A stretch of DNA of 64,000 bases. Origin: Agrococcus terreus (GTDB lineage Bacteria > Actinomycetota > Actinomycetes > Actinomycetales > Microbacteriaceae). Of the stretch, positions 1 through 8,861 are shown one piece after another; the stretch's first letter is position 1; every line of letters begins with the position of its first letter. Location of the stretch: assembly GCF_014645235.1 (NCBI RefSeq), contig NZ_BMLM01000001.1:744001-808000 (forward strand). Direction: 5' to 3'. The notes beneath the pieces are model-generated. The model had not been told where the DNA came from, made no database searches, and was given only the letters and a program-made list of their open reading frames with translations. The position numbers were made by a program, and so were the translations under genes.

Positions 1-2
1 TC

Positions 3-830
3 ACGACGACCAACCCGAAGCGCACGGCCACGTTCTCCATCGAGGAGCGTCTGGTGGCCGGTCTCCGGCAATGGGACGGCGACTTCGCACCCGGCAACCT
101 TCGAGCACCGATCGTACGGCCTCCGCGCAAGAGCGTCCTGACGATCGGGGGTGGCAACGGCGAGATCATGCATCCGATGTACTACGGCAACGAGCGGATC
201 TTGAGCCTCGTCCGTGCCATGGATCATCCTGTGCTCCGCATCTCCAAGGCCTTCGCCCCGCGATACAACGTCACACGCGTCGCGGAGAGCACGCAGGGCT
301 TCCTGGAAGACAGGGCGCAGTTCATGCGCGGCATCGGCCAGAATGATGCGACGGCGCTCAACGTGTTCCAGATGATGTCGAAGTATCGACGGTGGCTGAA
401 CTCGCAGCTGACCGGCACCTCCTTCGTGCTCTTGGCCAATCCTCTCTTCGTGCGGGCGGCGATGTCGCTCACACCGGAACAGAGGCTCGAGCGCTTCATG
501 CAGGGAGAGATGGCGAGGAGGCTGGTGCCGCAGTGGGAAGGGCATGCCTACTACAAGGCGTCTCCGGGTGACTTCAAGCAGTCCGACATCGTGCAGGACA
601 GCCGGATCTGGAAGACATCGCCAGGGTCGATGGAGCGGATGCTGCAGGACGACGAGGCGTGGAAGATGTGGTTCGACGAGTCACTGATGCTTGCGCTGCA
701 GGAGGAGGTTCGGTCGGGGAACGGTGCGACTGTCCACGAATCCACACTGTCGAAGGCTTTCGTGGTGAACGGTCTGCCTTCACACGTGGGCGCGCTCGAG
801 GGGGTCAGGCGCGGCCTCTGGGATCACTGA
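3..830 (+). CDS. 5'-truncated CDS, tentatively asparagine-synthase-like C-terminal part
   Basis: The reading frame is open from the window edge, so the gene starts upstream; a GTG at 54 is only an internal possibility. The visible 275 residues have no signal peptide or membrane segment. A glycine-rich stretch (LTIGGGNGEIMHPMYYGNE) and a later ANPLFVRAAMSLTPEQR stretch followed by a basic helix resemble the C-terminal synthetase half of AsnB-like amidotransferases, where a GGDE-type loop and a 'DPRLVEFALSLP'-type helix occur. The N-terminal half, with the ATP-binding motif, lies outside the window, so the assignment is weak. It sits at the head of a glycosyltransferase cluster and may modify a surface polymer (inference). 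Confidence 0.45.
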   Translation, partial: TTTNPKRTATFSIEERLVAGLRQWDGDFAPGNLRAPIVRPPRKSVLTIGGGNGEIMHPMYYGNERILSLVRAMDHPVLRISKAFAPRYNVTRVAESTQGFLEDRAQFMRGIGQNDATALNVFQMMSKYRRWLNSQLTGTSFVLLANPLFVRAAMSLTPEQRLERFMQGEMARRLVPQWEGHAYYKASPGDFKQSDIVQDSRIWKTSPGSMERMLQDDEAWKMWFDESLMLALQEEVRSGNGATVHESTLSKAFVVNGLPSHVGALEGVRRGLWDH

Positions 831-832
831 TC

Positions 833-861
833 CTGACGGCTTCCGGGTGCGGCTGTATGAT
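833..861 (+). promoter_or_regulatory. putative sigma-70-type promoter for the first glycosyltransferase
   Basis: CTGACG at 833-838 (4 of 6 bases match TTGACA) is followed after exactly 17 nt by TATGAT at 856-861 (5 of 6 match TATAAT). Transcription would start near 868, about 54 nt before the preferred start codon at 922. This is one of the clearer full promoters in the window. Confidence 0.5.
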
Positions 862-921
862 CGGAAGCGGTGACCAGGTCGGCCCCGATCTGCGTGCGCC
901 ATGACGAGAAGAGATCAGAAC

Positions 922-2271
922 ATGCGTATCGCGGCTGTCGTACACAACGAGGTTCGGCACGACGCGAGAGTACTCAAGAGTGCCTCGACGATGAAGGCCC
1001 GGGGGCACGACGTTCGCTTGTTCGGACTCACCGCGGGTGAATCGGAGAGCTTCTCGCTCCCCAATGGGATCCCCGTACGACTCGAGCATCGAGACCTCTC
1101 GGACCGGACCCCGAGAATCGTTCGTGAGCAGCTCCCGAGGGGGCGCGACAGCGCGATCTGGACATCGTTCCGGATCCAGGGCGAGACGGTGTTCCAGGCT
1201 GTGAAGGCCGAATTCGTTCCGGACATCGTGCACATCCATGATCACCTCGCTCTCGCGGCAGCAGGCCTCTACAAGGAGGCGTTCGACTGTCCGTTGATCT
1301 GGGATGCGCACGAGATCTACGAGGACCTCGCCAGCATCGAAGATGTTCGCGCTGTGGTGAACGCTCGGATCATCGAGCAGAACGCCGGCCATGTCGACGG
1401 CTTCGTCACGCTCAACCGGAGCATCGCTCAGTTCTACCGGGAGCAGTACGCCTCACTTCCGGAAGCAGTGCTGGTGCCGAACGCTGTCGAACGAGTCGCC
1501 CAGACGAGCTACGACGGCCGTCTGCACGCTGCGGCTGGAGTCGAGCCTGGTCAGAAGATCCTGCTGTTTCAGGGTGGGTTCTCGCCGCACCGAGGCATTC
1601 CAAACCTGCTGGAGGCAGCGGCGCTCCTCGACGAGCAGTGGACGGTCGTCTTCATGGGATGGGGCAAGCTCGAAGAGGAGATCCGCGCTGTCGCGGAGGA
1701 GACCTCGTCGCGCCCAGCCGGGCGGCCTCGGGTGGCGATCGTGCCTGGAGCTCCCCAAGACGAACTGCTGAGCTGGACTGCCGGCGCCGCTCTCGGCGCC
1801 ATCCCCTACGAGAACACCGGACTCAATCACCTCTACTGCTCACCGAACAAGCTCTGGGAGTACCCGGCAGCGGGAGTGCCGATCCTCGCCACCGACATGC
1901 CCGAGATGAAGCACAAAATCGAGACGCATGGGATTGGTTTCACGGTGGGCCGCGAGCTCGACCCGCGTGAGATCGCCGCCAAGGTCAACGCGCTCACGGA
2001 TGACGAACTCGCAACCCTTGCTCTCAACTGCGGGAGCTTCGCGGACGTCGACAACTGGCAGCGCTATGAGTCGCGCCTTGAGGGGCTGTACGCGAAGCTC
2101 GCCGGACCGCCGACCCTCGATGAACCGAGGCGCGCGCACGATGCTGCTGTCCCGACTGCCGGAGATGGCCGGGGCGCCCCGGAGGATCTCCCAGGCGATT
2201 CTCCGGCACGGGAAGAGGGGCTGCTGCAGAGGGTGTCGGCGGGCATCGCGCGACTCTTCACCGGGAAGTAG
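922..2271 (+). CDS. GT4-type glycosyltransferase
   Basis: A 449-residue GT-B glycosyltransferase, expected to act in the cytoplasm on a nucleotide sugar and a lipid-linked or polymer acceptor. The N-terminal Rossmann half begins MRIAAVVHNEV and contains DIVHIHDHLA. The C-terminal half has the donor-binding region VLFQGGFSPHRGI and an ENTGLNHLYCSPNKLWEY segment (about residues 295-313) in the E-x7-E position of the family. The ATG at 922 is preferred over an in-frame ATG at 901 because GAGAAGAGA lies 7 nt ahead of it and nothing like a ribosome site precedes 901. The C-terminal 50 residues are low-complexity. Codon use is clearly less GC-rich than in genes beyond 12 kb. Sugar specificity cannot be read from sequence. 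Confidence 0.82.
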   Translation: MRIAAVVHNEVRHDARVLKSASTMKARGHDVRLFGLTAGESESFSLPNGIPVRLEHRDLSDRTPRIVREQLPRGRDSAIWTSFRIQGETVFQAVKAEFVPDIVHIHDHLALAAAGLYKEAFDCPLIWDAHEIYEDLASIEDVRAVVNARIIEQNAGHVDGFVTLNRSIAQFYREQYASLPEAVLVPNAVERVAQTSYDGRLHAAAGVEPGQKILLFQGGFSPHRGIPNLLEAAALLDEQWTVVFMGWGKLEEEIRAVAEETSSRPAGRPRVAIVPGAPQDELLSWTAGAALGAIPYENTGLNHLYCSPNKLWEYPAAGVPILATDMPEMKHKIETHGIGFTVGRELDPREIAAKVNALTDDELATLALNCGSFADVDNWQRYESRLEGLYAKLAGPPTLDEPRRAHDAAVPTAGDGRGAPEDLPGDSPAREEGLLQRVSAGIARLFTGK

Positions 2272-2327
2272 GAGTCGATGTCGAACGTGGGAGTCCGCAT
2301 CTGCGGCGACGTCGCCGGAGGACGCGT

Positions 2328-3653
2328 GTGAACGACGAGAAGATCTACATCACCAACGAAGCCGAGGTCGGGTTGCCTCCGTTGCAGCTCGCTCGCAAGG
2401 CGGTGTGGGACTACTACCGCATCGAGTTCCTGCCGAGCGGGTATCCGGGGCGGCGGACCGATGACGTTCTCTACGCCCACCCGATCTACGGGCCGTACGT
2501 GATCGCCGACTACGTCGCGCAGTATCGTTCGACGGGCGATCAGGCATACCTGGACGCCGCATGCAGGGTCGCCGACGCGGCGGTCGCGCAGATGACCGAG
2601 ATCGGCGGGGGGCTCGCGTTCGTCTACAGCCCCGAGTCGACGAGGGTCTCCAGTCGCATGCGGCCGTTCTACAGCGGGTTGACGCAGGCCCGGTATGTGG
2701 ATGTGTTCACCAAGCTCCTCGCTCAGCCAGGCACCGATCGGTTCCACGAACCGCTCGCGAAGATCCTCGACAGCTTCCTCGTCTCGACCGAGGAGGGTGG
2801 CGTCGCGCGCTTCACGAAGGGTGGAGGTCTGATCATCGAGGAGTACCCGGGCGAGGCCCCGGATTGCACGCTGAACGGATGGACGACGGCGACGGTCATC
2901 CTGCGCGACTACGCCCGCGCGAACGATGACGAGCAGGCTTGGGACCTGTTCCGGCAGTCCGTGAAGGGCATCGAGGACCTTATCTCCCTGTTCGACGCGC
3001 CGGACTACGCGAGCTCGCGCTACAAGCTGAGCGGGCGGGCGACGTTCAAGCTCACCGCTCTCGACACCGACCTGGAGCTCACCGCTGCGGCCGTGGAGAT
3101 GCCGGGGAGCGGCACCTATGCGGGCAGCCGTGCTGGGGATGCCGCGGGCGAGGTCGTTAAGGATGGGCCGAAGCGTATCGGCTCAGGCCGATCCGTCTCG
3201 GTGAACCTCCTGCTCAGCCGAGTCACGTGGCCTGCGCCCAACAGAATCCACTTGAGCGTCCGCGCCGACGGCGCGGGCACTCTGCGGACCGAGATCGGGG
3301 ACGCCGTCTACGAGCCTCTGACGAGTGTGCTTCCGGTCCGCTTCCACCACCACATCGCTGATGTCGAGGTGGTCGACGGGGACAACGAGCTCGACATCGA
3401 GGTGCCCTGGGTGCACGCCGAGCATGTGGCGTACCCGACCAACTTCGGCAAGAAGATCGCCGGACGGCAGGTGAATCAGTACCACTGGATCCATGTCGAC
3501 ACCTTGGCGAAGATCGCCGAGGAGACCGGCAGCGACATCCTCCGCTACTACCGGGATCGCTGGGCGAAGGGCCCTTCGAGATGGGCAGACCTGCCCGGCT
3601 ACCAGGACGAGCGCATCATGCTCGAACGCTTCGATCCGAAGAAGCACAAGTAG
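2328..3653 (+). CDS. D-glucuronyl C5-epimerase family protein
   Basis: A 441-residue protein of the (alpha/alpha) toroid type. The stretch ending LNGWTTATVILRDYARA (about residues 180-196), followed by a duplicated helix pair and a segment ending YASSRYKLSG, matches the pattern of the C-terminal domain of heparosan/heparan glucuronyl C5-epimerases (LNGF...GLYDYYR...WSRYDL). Those enzymes convert D-glucuronate to L-iduronate inside a polysaccharide. The C-terminal 180 residues look like beta-sandwich sequence. The GTG start at 2328 is supported by GGAGG at 2317-2321, 6 nt upstream. No signal peptide is visible, so it should be cytoplasmic. Ugd at 15.2 kb could provide the UDP-glucuronate precursor. 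A lyase or glycan-binding role in the same fold cannot be excluded. Confidence 0.65.
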   Translation: MNDEKIYITNEAEVGLPPLQLARKAVWDYYRIEFLPSGYPGRRTDDVLYAHPIYGPYVIADYVAQYRSTGDQAYLDAACRVADAAVAQMTEIGGGLAFVYSPESTRVSSRMRPFYSGLTQARYVDVFTKLLAQPGTDRFHEPLAKILDSFLVSTEEGGVARFTKGGGLIIEEYPGEAPDCTLNGWTTATVILRDYARANDDEQAWDLFRQSVKGIEDLISLFDAPDYASSRYKLSGRATFKLTALDTDLELTAAAVEMPGSGTYAGSRAGDAAGEVVKDGPKRIGSGRSVSVNLLLSRVTWPAPNRIHLSVRADGAGTLRTEIGDAVYEPLTSVLPVRFHHHIADVEVVDGDNELDIEVPWVHAEHVAYPTNFGKKIAGRQVNQYHWIHVDTLAKIAEETGSDILRYYRDRWAKGPSRWADLPGYQDERIMLERFDPKKHK

Positions 3654-3882
3654 GGGTGCCCCGAGCCCGTGCAAGGACTTGAGTGGAGGATGCGGCCGCT
3701 GTTCAAGGGTCGCGAAACGACATCGGGATGGTGTGCCGATTCAGGGTTGGGGCGCGCGAGTCCGGACCCGGGCCTGCCGCCTGTGGTGCGCAGGACTATC
3801 GGATCCGGTTGAGCGTGGGTTCTGTCGGACGTGACAAGGAAAAGAAGATCCGTACTAGCAGCGATGAGGACGTGAGATTCGT

Positions 3883-6800
3883 TTGGTTGCCTCGCACGAC
3901 TCGGCCGACATGAGCAGCCACGGGCCCGCCCGGGATGACGCAGCCGACATCCCGTTCGATCACCACGGGGTGGCGCCGAAGGTCTCGGCTTCCAGCCACG
4001 GTTCCGGTGCCTTGGGATTGGTCGATCGTGACGCGGGGCCCGCGACCCGAGTGAGTGTGCTCGAGGAGCGGCTGCAACGGGCCGAGGGTCGGTTGCAGCG
4101 GTCCGCGGAACGCCTGCAGCGGTCCGAGGAGCGGTTGCAGCAGGCCAGGGCTGGCCTGGAGAGGATGCGCTCGTTGCGGGACGCGGCGGCGTCGCGGGGC
4201 GCCCAGGCGCGTGAACAGCTGACCGCGTTGCAGGCGTCGGCGCGGGAGACGGTCGCGCAGTTGAGGGCGGAAAAGGCCTCTCTGCGTGAACAGGTTCGGC
4301 AGCAGCACGCGTCCTCCTCGTCGTTGCTGGCGGAGAACAAGGCGCTGCGCAAAGAGGTCGCGGCGTCCGCGGCTGGGGTCGGTGCGCTCGAGGGGCGCCT
4401 GCAGCGGTCCGAGGAGCGGTTGCAGCAGGCCAGGGCTGGCCTGGAGAGGATGCGGTCGTTGCGGGACGCGGCGGCGTCGCGGGGCGCCCAGGCGCGTGAG
4501 CAGCTGACCGCGTTGCAGGCGTCGGCGCGGGAGACGGTCGCGCAGTTGAGGGCGGAAAAGGCCTCTCTGCGTGAACAGGTTCGGCAGCAGCACGCGTCCT
4601 CCTCGTCGTTGCTGGCGGAGAACAAGGCGCTGCGCAAAGAGGTCGCGGCGTCCGCGGCTGGGGTCGGTGCGCTCGAGGGGCGCCTGCAGCGGTCCGAGGA
4701 GCGGTTGCAGCAGGCCAGGGCTGGCCTGGAGAGGATGCGGTCGTTGCGGGACGCGGCGGCGTCGCGGGGCGCCCAGGCGCGTGAGCAGCTGAACGCGTTG
4801 CAGGCGTCGGCGCGGGAGACGGTCGCGCAGTTGAGGGCGGAGAAGGACTCTCTGCGTGAACAGGTTCGGCAGGAGCACGCGTCCTCCTCGTCGTTGCTGG
4901 CGGAGAACAAGGCGCTGCGCAAAGAGGTCGCGGCGTCCGCGGCTGGGGTCGGTGCGCTCGAGGGGCGCCTGCAGCGGTCCGAGGAGCGATTGCAGCAGGC
5001 CAGGGCTGGCCTGGAGAGGATGCGGTCGTCGCGGGACGCGGCGGCGTCGCGGGGCGCCCAGGCGCGTGAGCAGCTGACCGCGTTGCAGGCGTCGGCGCGG
5101 GAGACGGTCGCGCAGTTGAAGGCTGAACTGGTCGCTGTTCGAGAGCGCGCTCGCGCGGAGCAGGCCGAGATGCGCGAACAGGTCCAGGCTGCGAAGGCGT
5201 CCTCCTCGTCCCTCGCGGTGGAGCTCGTTGCGATGCGCAAGGAGATGGCCGCTCTGACGAAGCAGCGCTCCGCGCTCGAGGGTCGTGTGGAGCGCTCTGA
5301 GGGCCAGCGCGAGCAGGTCAGGGTTGCTCTGGAGAAGATGCGGGTGCAGCGCGATGCGGTGGCGTCGCGGCACGCGTTGGTTCGCGAGGAGCTGACCGCA
5401 CTGCAGACCTCGACTCGGGAGGCGGCGGCGAGGTGGAAGGCCGAAGCGGCAGAGCTTCGGGCGCAAGTGCGCGCCGAGAAGGCCTCCTCGTCGTCATTGT
5501 TGGCCGCGAACACGAAGCTGAAGAAGGGGGCGGCAGCGGCGGCGACCCGGATCGGTGCGCTCGAGACCAAGGTGCAGCATTCCGAGGAGCGGTCGCAGCA
5601 GACGAGGGATGCACTGAAGAAGTCCCGCGACGGTGCGGCCGAGAAGCAGGGAGTCCTGGTCGAGCGGCTCGCTGTGTCGAGGGAGCGGATCGCGTCGCTG
5701 GGTTCGCTCTGGACCAGCGCACGGAGATATGCCGCGCTGTACCGCCAGGGGCTTCTCTACGACGAGATCTCGAATGCAGACATCGATCTGAGCGCAGACA
5801 CCTATCTGTGCCTGTTGCCGAGCACCGTACCGGCAGCGATGACCCTGAACCGGATGCACGGAGGTGGCGCGAGGATCATCTGCGATGCCGTCGAGAACGT
5901 CGAGGTGCACAAGCACTCCCTCGCTCCGAACCTGCACCCGCCGACCTTGGACCTGGTGAACCTCGGCGCTTACGGCGCGCTCACGCAGGTGGACGGGATC
6001 ATGACGGTCAGCAACTCCGTGGCGAAGACCCTCTCCCGCTTCGGTCCGCCCGTCCGGCTCCAACCCAACTATCGTCGCTACGAAGAGCCGGCTCCCGCGG
6101 GCGGCCTGAGACGGCGGCTGGGCCTCGATGCGGAATCGACGCTCCTCGTGACGACCGGCAACGTCGTCAAGGGCTTCGACACCGTGATCGACGCTCTGGC
6201 GCTCCTCCCGCCGACCGTCCACCTGGTCGCGTTCGTGAAGATGAGCCCGCCGCCGTACGAAGCGAGCATGCGCGCCTACATCGAGAGCAGGGGTCTCTCG
6301 GGGCGTGTTCATGTCCTGGGCTTCGTGCCGTACGACGAGCTGGCGGGGGTGCTCTCGGAAGCCGACCTCGGCCTGATCACGTTGGATCCAGAGAACCCGA
6401 ACCACTCGGTGTCACTGCCGAACCGCGTCTTCGACTTCACGACTGCCGGCCTGCCGTTCGTAGTGCCGCCGCTCGCCGAGATCTCCGCCCTCGTGGAACA
6501 GCACCGCTGCGGTGCTGTCATACCGGAGGTCTCCGCGGAAGCATGGGCAACGACCATCCGGGAGGTGCTGTTGAACATCTCCGACTACCGGGATGCCATG
6601 CGCATCGCTCGGAAGAAGCTGACCTGGGAGAGTCACGACGACGGTCTCATCGAGTTCCTGGGGAATCCGAAGTCAGTGACGCTCCTCGGCTTCCGCGACC
6701 TGTCTCGATACCAACGCTTCCTCCGCGTCACCGACTCGCTCACACAGCGCGGCATCCACGTCAAGGCTGCCTTCTTCTCCGAAGATCCATTGCCGCTGAA

Positions 6801-6885
6801 GAACAAGGATGCTGAGTTCTACTACTTCTCAGATCGATACGGCAAGTCACCCGGGCTCAAGCGAGTCCCTTCGGTGGGTGCCTGA
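3883..6885 (+). CDS. coiled-coil glycosyltransferase with tandem internal repeats
   Basis: A 1000-residue protein. After a disordered N-terminus of about 50 residues comes a long alpha-helical coiled coil (about 50-600) rich in E, R, Q, A and L, built from near-identical 95-residue units. A GT-B glycosyltransferase domain follows (about 615-960): CDAVENVEVHKHSL, TVSNSVAKTLSRFG, VTTGNVVKGFDTVIDALALL (about 757-776) and an E-x7-E-type region DPENPNHSVSLPNRVFDF (about 832-849). The last 40 residues may be truncated relative to relatives. Starts at TTG 3883 or ATG 3910; neither has a strong ribosome site. Membrane segments are absent, so the coil probably oligomerises or spaces the enzyme, as coiled coils do in some chain-length regulators of polysaccharide synthesis (inference). 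Confidence 0.8.
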   Translation: MVASHDSADMSSHGPARDDAADIPFDHHGVAPKVSASSHGSGALGLVDRDAGPATRVSVLEERLQRAEGRLQRSAERLQRSEERLQQARAGLERMRSLRDAAASRGAQAREQLTALQASARETVAQLRAEKASLREQVRQQHASSSSLLAENKALRKEVAASAAGVGALEGRLQRSEERLQQARAGLERMRSLRDAAASRGAQAREQLTALQASARETVAQLRAEKASLREQVRQQHASSSSLLAENKALRKEVAASAAGVGALEGRLQRSEERLQQARAGLERMRSLRDAAASRGAQAREQLNALQASARETVAQLRAEKDSLREQVRQEHASSSSLLAENKALRKEVAASAAGVGALEGRLQRSEERLQQARAGLERMRSSRDAAASRGAQAREQLTALQASARETVAQLKAELVAVRERARAEQAEMREQVQAAKASSSSLAVELVAMRKEMAALTKQRSALEGRVERSEGQREQVRVALEKMRVQRDAVASRHALVREELTALQTSTREAAARWKAEAAELRAQVRAEKASSSSLLAANTKLKKGAAAAATRIGALETKVQHSEERSQQTRDALKKSRDGAAEKQGVLVERLAVSRERIASLGSLWTSARRYAALYRQGLLYDEISNADIDLSADTYLCLLPSTVPAAMTLNRMHGGGARIICDAVENVEVHKHSLAPNLHPPTLDLVNLGAYGALTQVDGIMTVSNSVAKTLSRFGPPVRLQPNYRRYEEPAPAGGLRRRLGLDAESTLLVTTGNVVKGFDTVIDALALLPPTVHLVAFVKMSPPPYEASMRAYIESRGLSGRVHVLGFVPYDELAGVLSEADLGLITLDPENPNHSVSLPNRVFDFTTAGLPFVVPPLAEISALVEQHRCGAVIPEVSAEAWATTIREVLLNISDYRDAMRIARKKLTWESHDDGLIEFLGNPKSVTLLGFRDLSRYQRFLRVTDSLTQRGIHVKAAFFSEDPLPLKNKDAEFYYFSDRYGKSPGLKRVPSVGA
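4111..5118 (+). repeat. 285-bp tandem repeats inside the coiled-coil glycosyltransferase gene
   Basis: Units start at 4111, 4396, 4681 and 4966, each opening with CGCCTGCAGCGGTCCGAGGA. The first three are full 285-bp (95-codon) copies differing by only a few substitutions; the fourth matches for about 153 bp to 5118 and then diverges. Two older, strongly diverged units continue to about 5640 (for example KASSSSL and ALEGRVERSE). The period is divisible by three, so copy-number change keeps the frame. Near-identity at synonymous positions indicates recent duplication or ongoing gene conversion. Confidence 0.95.
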
Positions 6886-7032
6886 AGCGTTGGAGCGACC
6901 GCTCTGTGACTCGGAGAGAGTCGCCGACCTCTGCAGGTCCTGTCTTCCGGCTCCGCAGGGTGCGACGTGGCCGCTGCCGCACTCCACCAGAACACGATGG
7001 TGTCGGACGCCCTTGCACGCCTTCGAGCGGCT

Positions 7033-8550
7033 TCAGCGGGGTCGATTCGTCCTGGGTCCCCGAACTGCGCGCCGCCCCCGCGTGTTCACGGCGGTGATCT
7101 CCGCGGCCGAGAGGATCGTCGCGCCGAATAGGCGCTCCGGCGGTCGGCGGGATGCCAGCGCGTTGACGATGCGCTTGACGGAGGGGTCCCATGGCGACAG
7201 CCTGGCCCAGGCTCCGGGGTAGGAATCGGCGTACCCGAGCCTCCAGCCTGCCGAGGCAGTGTCTGCATGCCGAGGGAGCCAACGCAGGCTGTAGGCATTG
7301 CGATCCTTCGTGATGAACTCCTGCCTGAGTGTCGCCGCGACGACTCCCAAGACTTCAGGTCCCACCAGTTCGGGATCAGCCGCATGCCAGTCGTGCAACG
7401 CACGAAGCCTCATCGTCGCGTGCGAACTGTCCTCAGCTCGAGGAACCCCGGGCACCTCGCGTTCCGCGATCGGAGCATCTCTGGACACCCCTATGAAGGA
7501 ATCGCTGCCTTCTGGATAGTAGAACCAAGGATGCGGAAGGTCGCCAGCCTGGTATCTGGAGATCTCCTTGAGCCAGGGACCGGTGAGAGACGCACCGCGC
7601 TTCCAAAGGCGCTCGTCCTCGTCGCGTCGCCCGATCAGCAGGAAGGACGTGGCCACGTCAGCCACGTGATTGTGAGGGAGTTCGACGGCGAGGCGCCTTC
7701 CTGGAAAGTCCGCGGGAGTGATATACCACTGATAGTCCTGCCCGCTTCGCAACTGATCATCATGATGAGTGAGCGCTTCACGTCCGGCGTCGTACAGCTC
7801 GTCGGGCGTCACGGCCGCGAGGATGTGCCCGCCGCCCGCTTCCTCGAGGGCGTCCGCTGTCTCGATGAGAGCCCGGACTATCAGTCCTGTGTGCACGAGG
7901 TGGGGCGCACGTTGCGCCTCGACCGCGAACTCGCCAGCCGGGAGGAAGCTCAGATCGATGGGCTCCTTGAGGCCCTGGATCCGGACGGAATACGCGGAAG
8001 CCCTGCGAGCGAGTACGTCGGGAAGGTAGTCGTTGGACGACGGGTCGAGCGACGCCTCGGGTGATGACCACGAGGTGCCATCGTCTCGGATCGCATGGAC
8101 GATGGCAGTGCCAGGCTTAGGCCTCTCGATCCTCACCGCTGCTGCCGCCGCCTGCAGCGTGACGGCCGGAACGGTGTTCTCTCCGAGACGGACGGTGCCC
8201 GCGGTGTAGCGCGAGCCGGCGGACCAGACTGCCCCACGCCGTCCTCGCCAGTCAGTGATGCCGCGAGCCGCGTCGGTGCGTTCGATGACGTGCTGAGACC
8301 AGTCCGCGGCCTGATGGAGGTGAGTAGCGCTCCCTGAGTACCGCCACGCAACGCAGGCGGCACGGATCATTAGTGAGACGTCCCACGCGAAATGCCCGGA
8401 TTCGTTTGACGAATACGTTGCATCCTGCGATACCTGCTCACCCAACGACCGCAGTCCTTCTGTGGTGAGGTTCTCATAGGTGGAACGTACGTCGGATGCT
8501 CGACGGGTCATGTCCGTGGGTAGACCGTGGGGGAGGGCGTCGTGGTCCAC
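7033..8550 (-). CDS. uncharacterised protein, possible (alpha/alpha) toroid carbohydrate-active protein
   Basis: About 505 residues with no family I can name. Tryptophan- and tyrosine-rich helices (HFAWDVSLMIRAACVAWRYS near the N-terminus, DWRGRRGAVWSAGSRY about residue 100, HPWFYYPEGSDSF in the second half) and repeated helix-loop pattern suggest an (alpha/alpha)-barrel of the type seen in polysaccharide epimerases, lyases and hydrolases. No signal peptide or membrane segment is visible. A GTG at 8550 is preferred because AGAGAGGGAGAC directly precedes it; a GTG at 8610 in the same frame would add 20 residues but lacks a ribosome site. It is convergent with the coiled-coil glycosyltransferase and lies between sugar-polymer genes, which suggests a role in that pathway (inference). 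Confidence 0.6.
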   Translation of the reverse strand: MDHDALPHGLPTDMTRRASDVRSTYENLTTEGLRSLGEQVSQDATYSSNESGHFAWDVSLMIRAACVAWRYSGSATHLHQAADWSQHVIERTDAARGITDWRGRRGAVWSAGSRYTAGTVRLGENTVPAVTLQAAAAAVRIERPKPGTAIVHAIRDDGTSWSSPEASLDPSSNDYLPDVLARRASAYSVRIQGLKEPIDLSFLPAGEFAVEAQRAPHLVHTGLIVRALIETADALEEAGGGHILAAVTPDELYDAGREALTHHDDQLRSGQDYQWYITPADFPGRRLAVELPHNHVADVATSFLLIGRRDEDERLWKRGASLTGPWLKEISRYQAGDLPHPWFYYPEGSDSFIGVSRDAPIAEREVPGVPRAEDSSHATMRLRALHDWHAADPELVGPEVLGVVAATLRQEFITKDRNAYSLRWLPRHADTASAGWRLGYADSYPGAWARLSPWDPSVKRIVNALASRRPPERLFGATILSAAEITAVNTRGRRAVRGPRTNRPR

Positions 8551-8861
8551 GTCTCCCTCTCTCGCCGGCCCTACTCGCGAGTCCTGGCGCTCCCATCGGT
8601 GAGCGTTCACCGCCGGTCAGTCTAGCCCTGCCTGGCGGGAACGGCTCCGGCACTCTCGCGAGTGGCTTCAACTGGCCCGGAACGGACTCCTAATGCGTTC
8701 GAAGTGACCGAGCCAAGTCGCTATTAGGGCCGCCGCCCCGGTTCCCCTGCACAACCGCTGCTGCGGATCACTCACGCTGGGGCAACGCCTGCGGCAACGC
8801 CGCATCGCATGAGACTGTGCCAGGGTCGCGCGAGTGTCGCGGCTTGGATGCGAGATGCGCC

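Noticed and set aside
3683-3913. Small open frame between the C5-epimerase-family and coiled-coil genes
   Set aside because: No ribosome site, no recognisable sequence, and it overlaps the next gene start out of phase.
4111-5118. CRISPR-like or other non-coding repeat array
   Set aside because: Units are 285 bp, directly adjacent without spacers and in frame within a coherent coiled-coil protein.
3796-5570. Long antisense reading frames opposite the coiled-coil glycosyltransferase gene
   Set aside because: They mirror the 285-bp repeats, have arginine/serine-rich sequences without domains or ribosome sites, and arise from GC-rich repeat codons.
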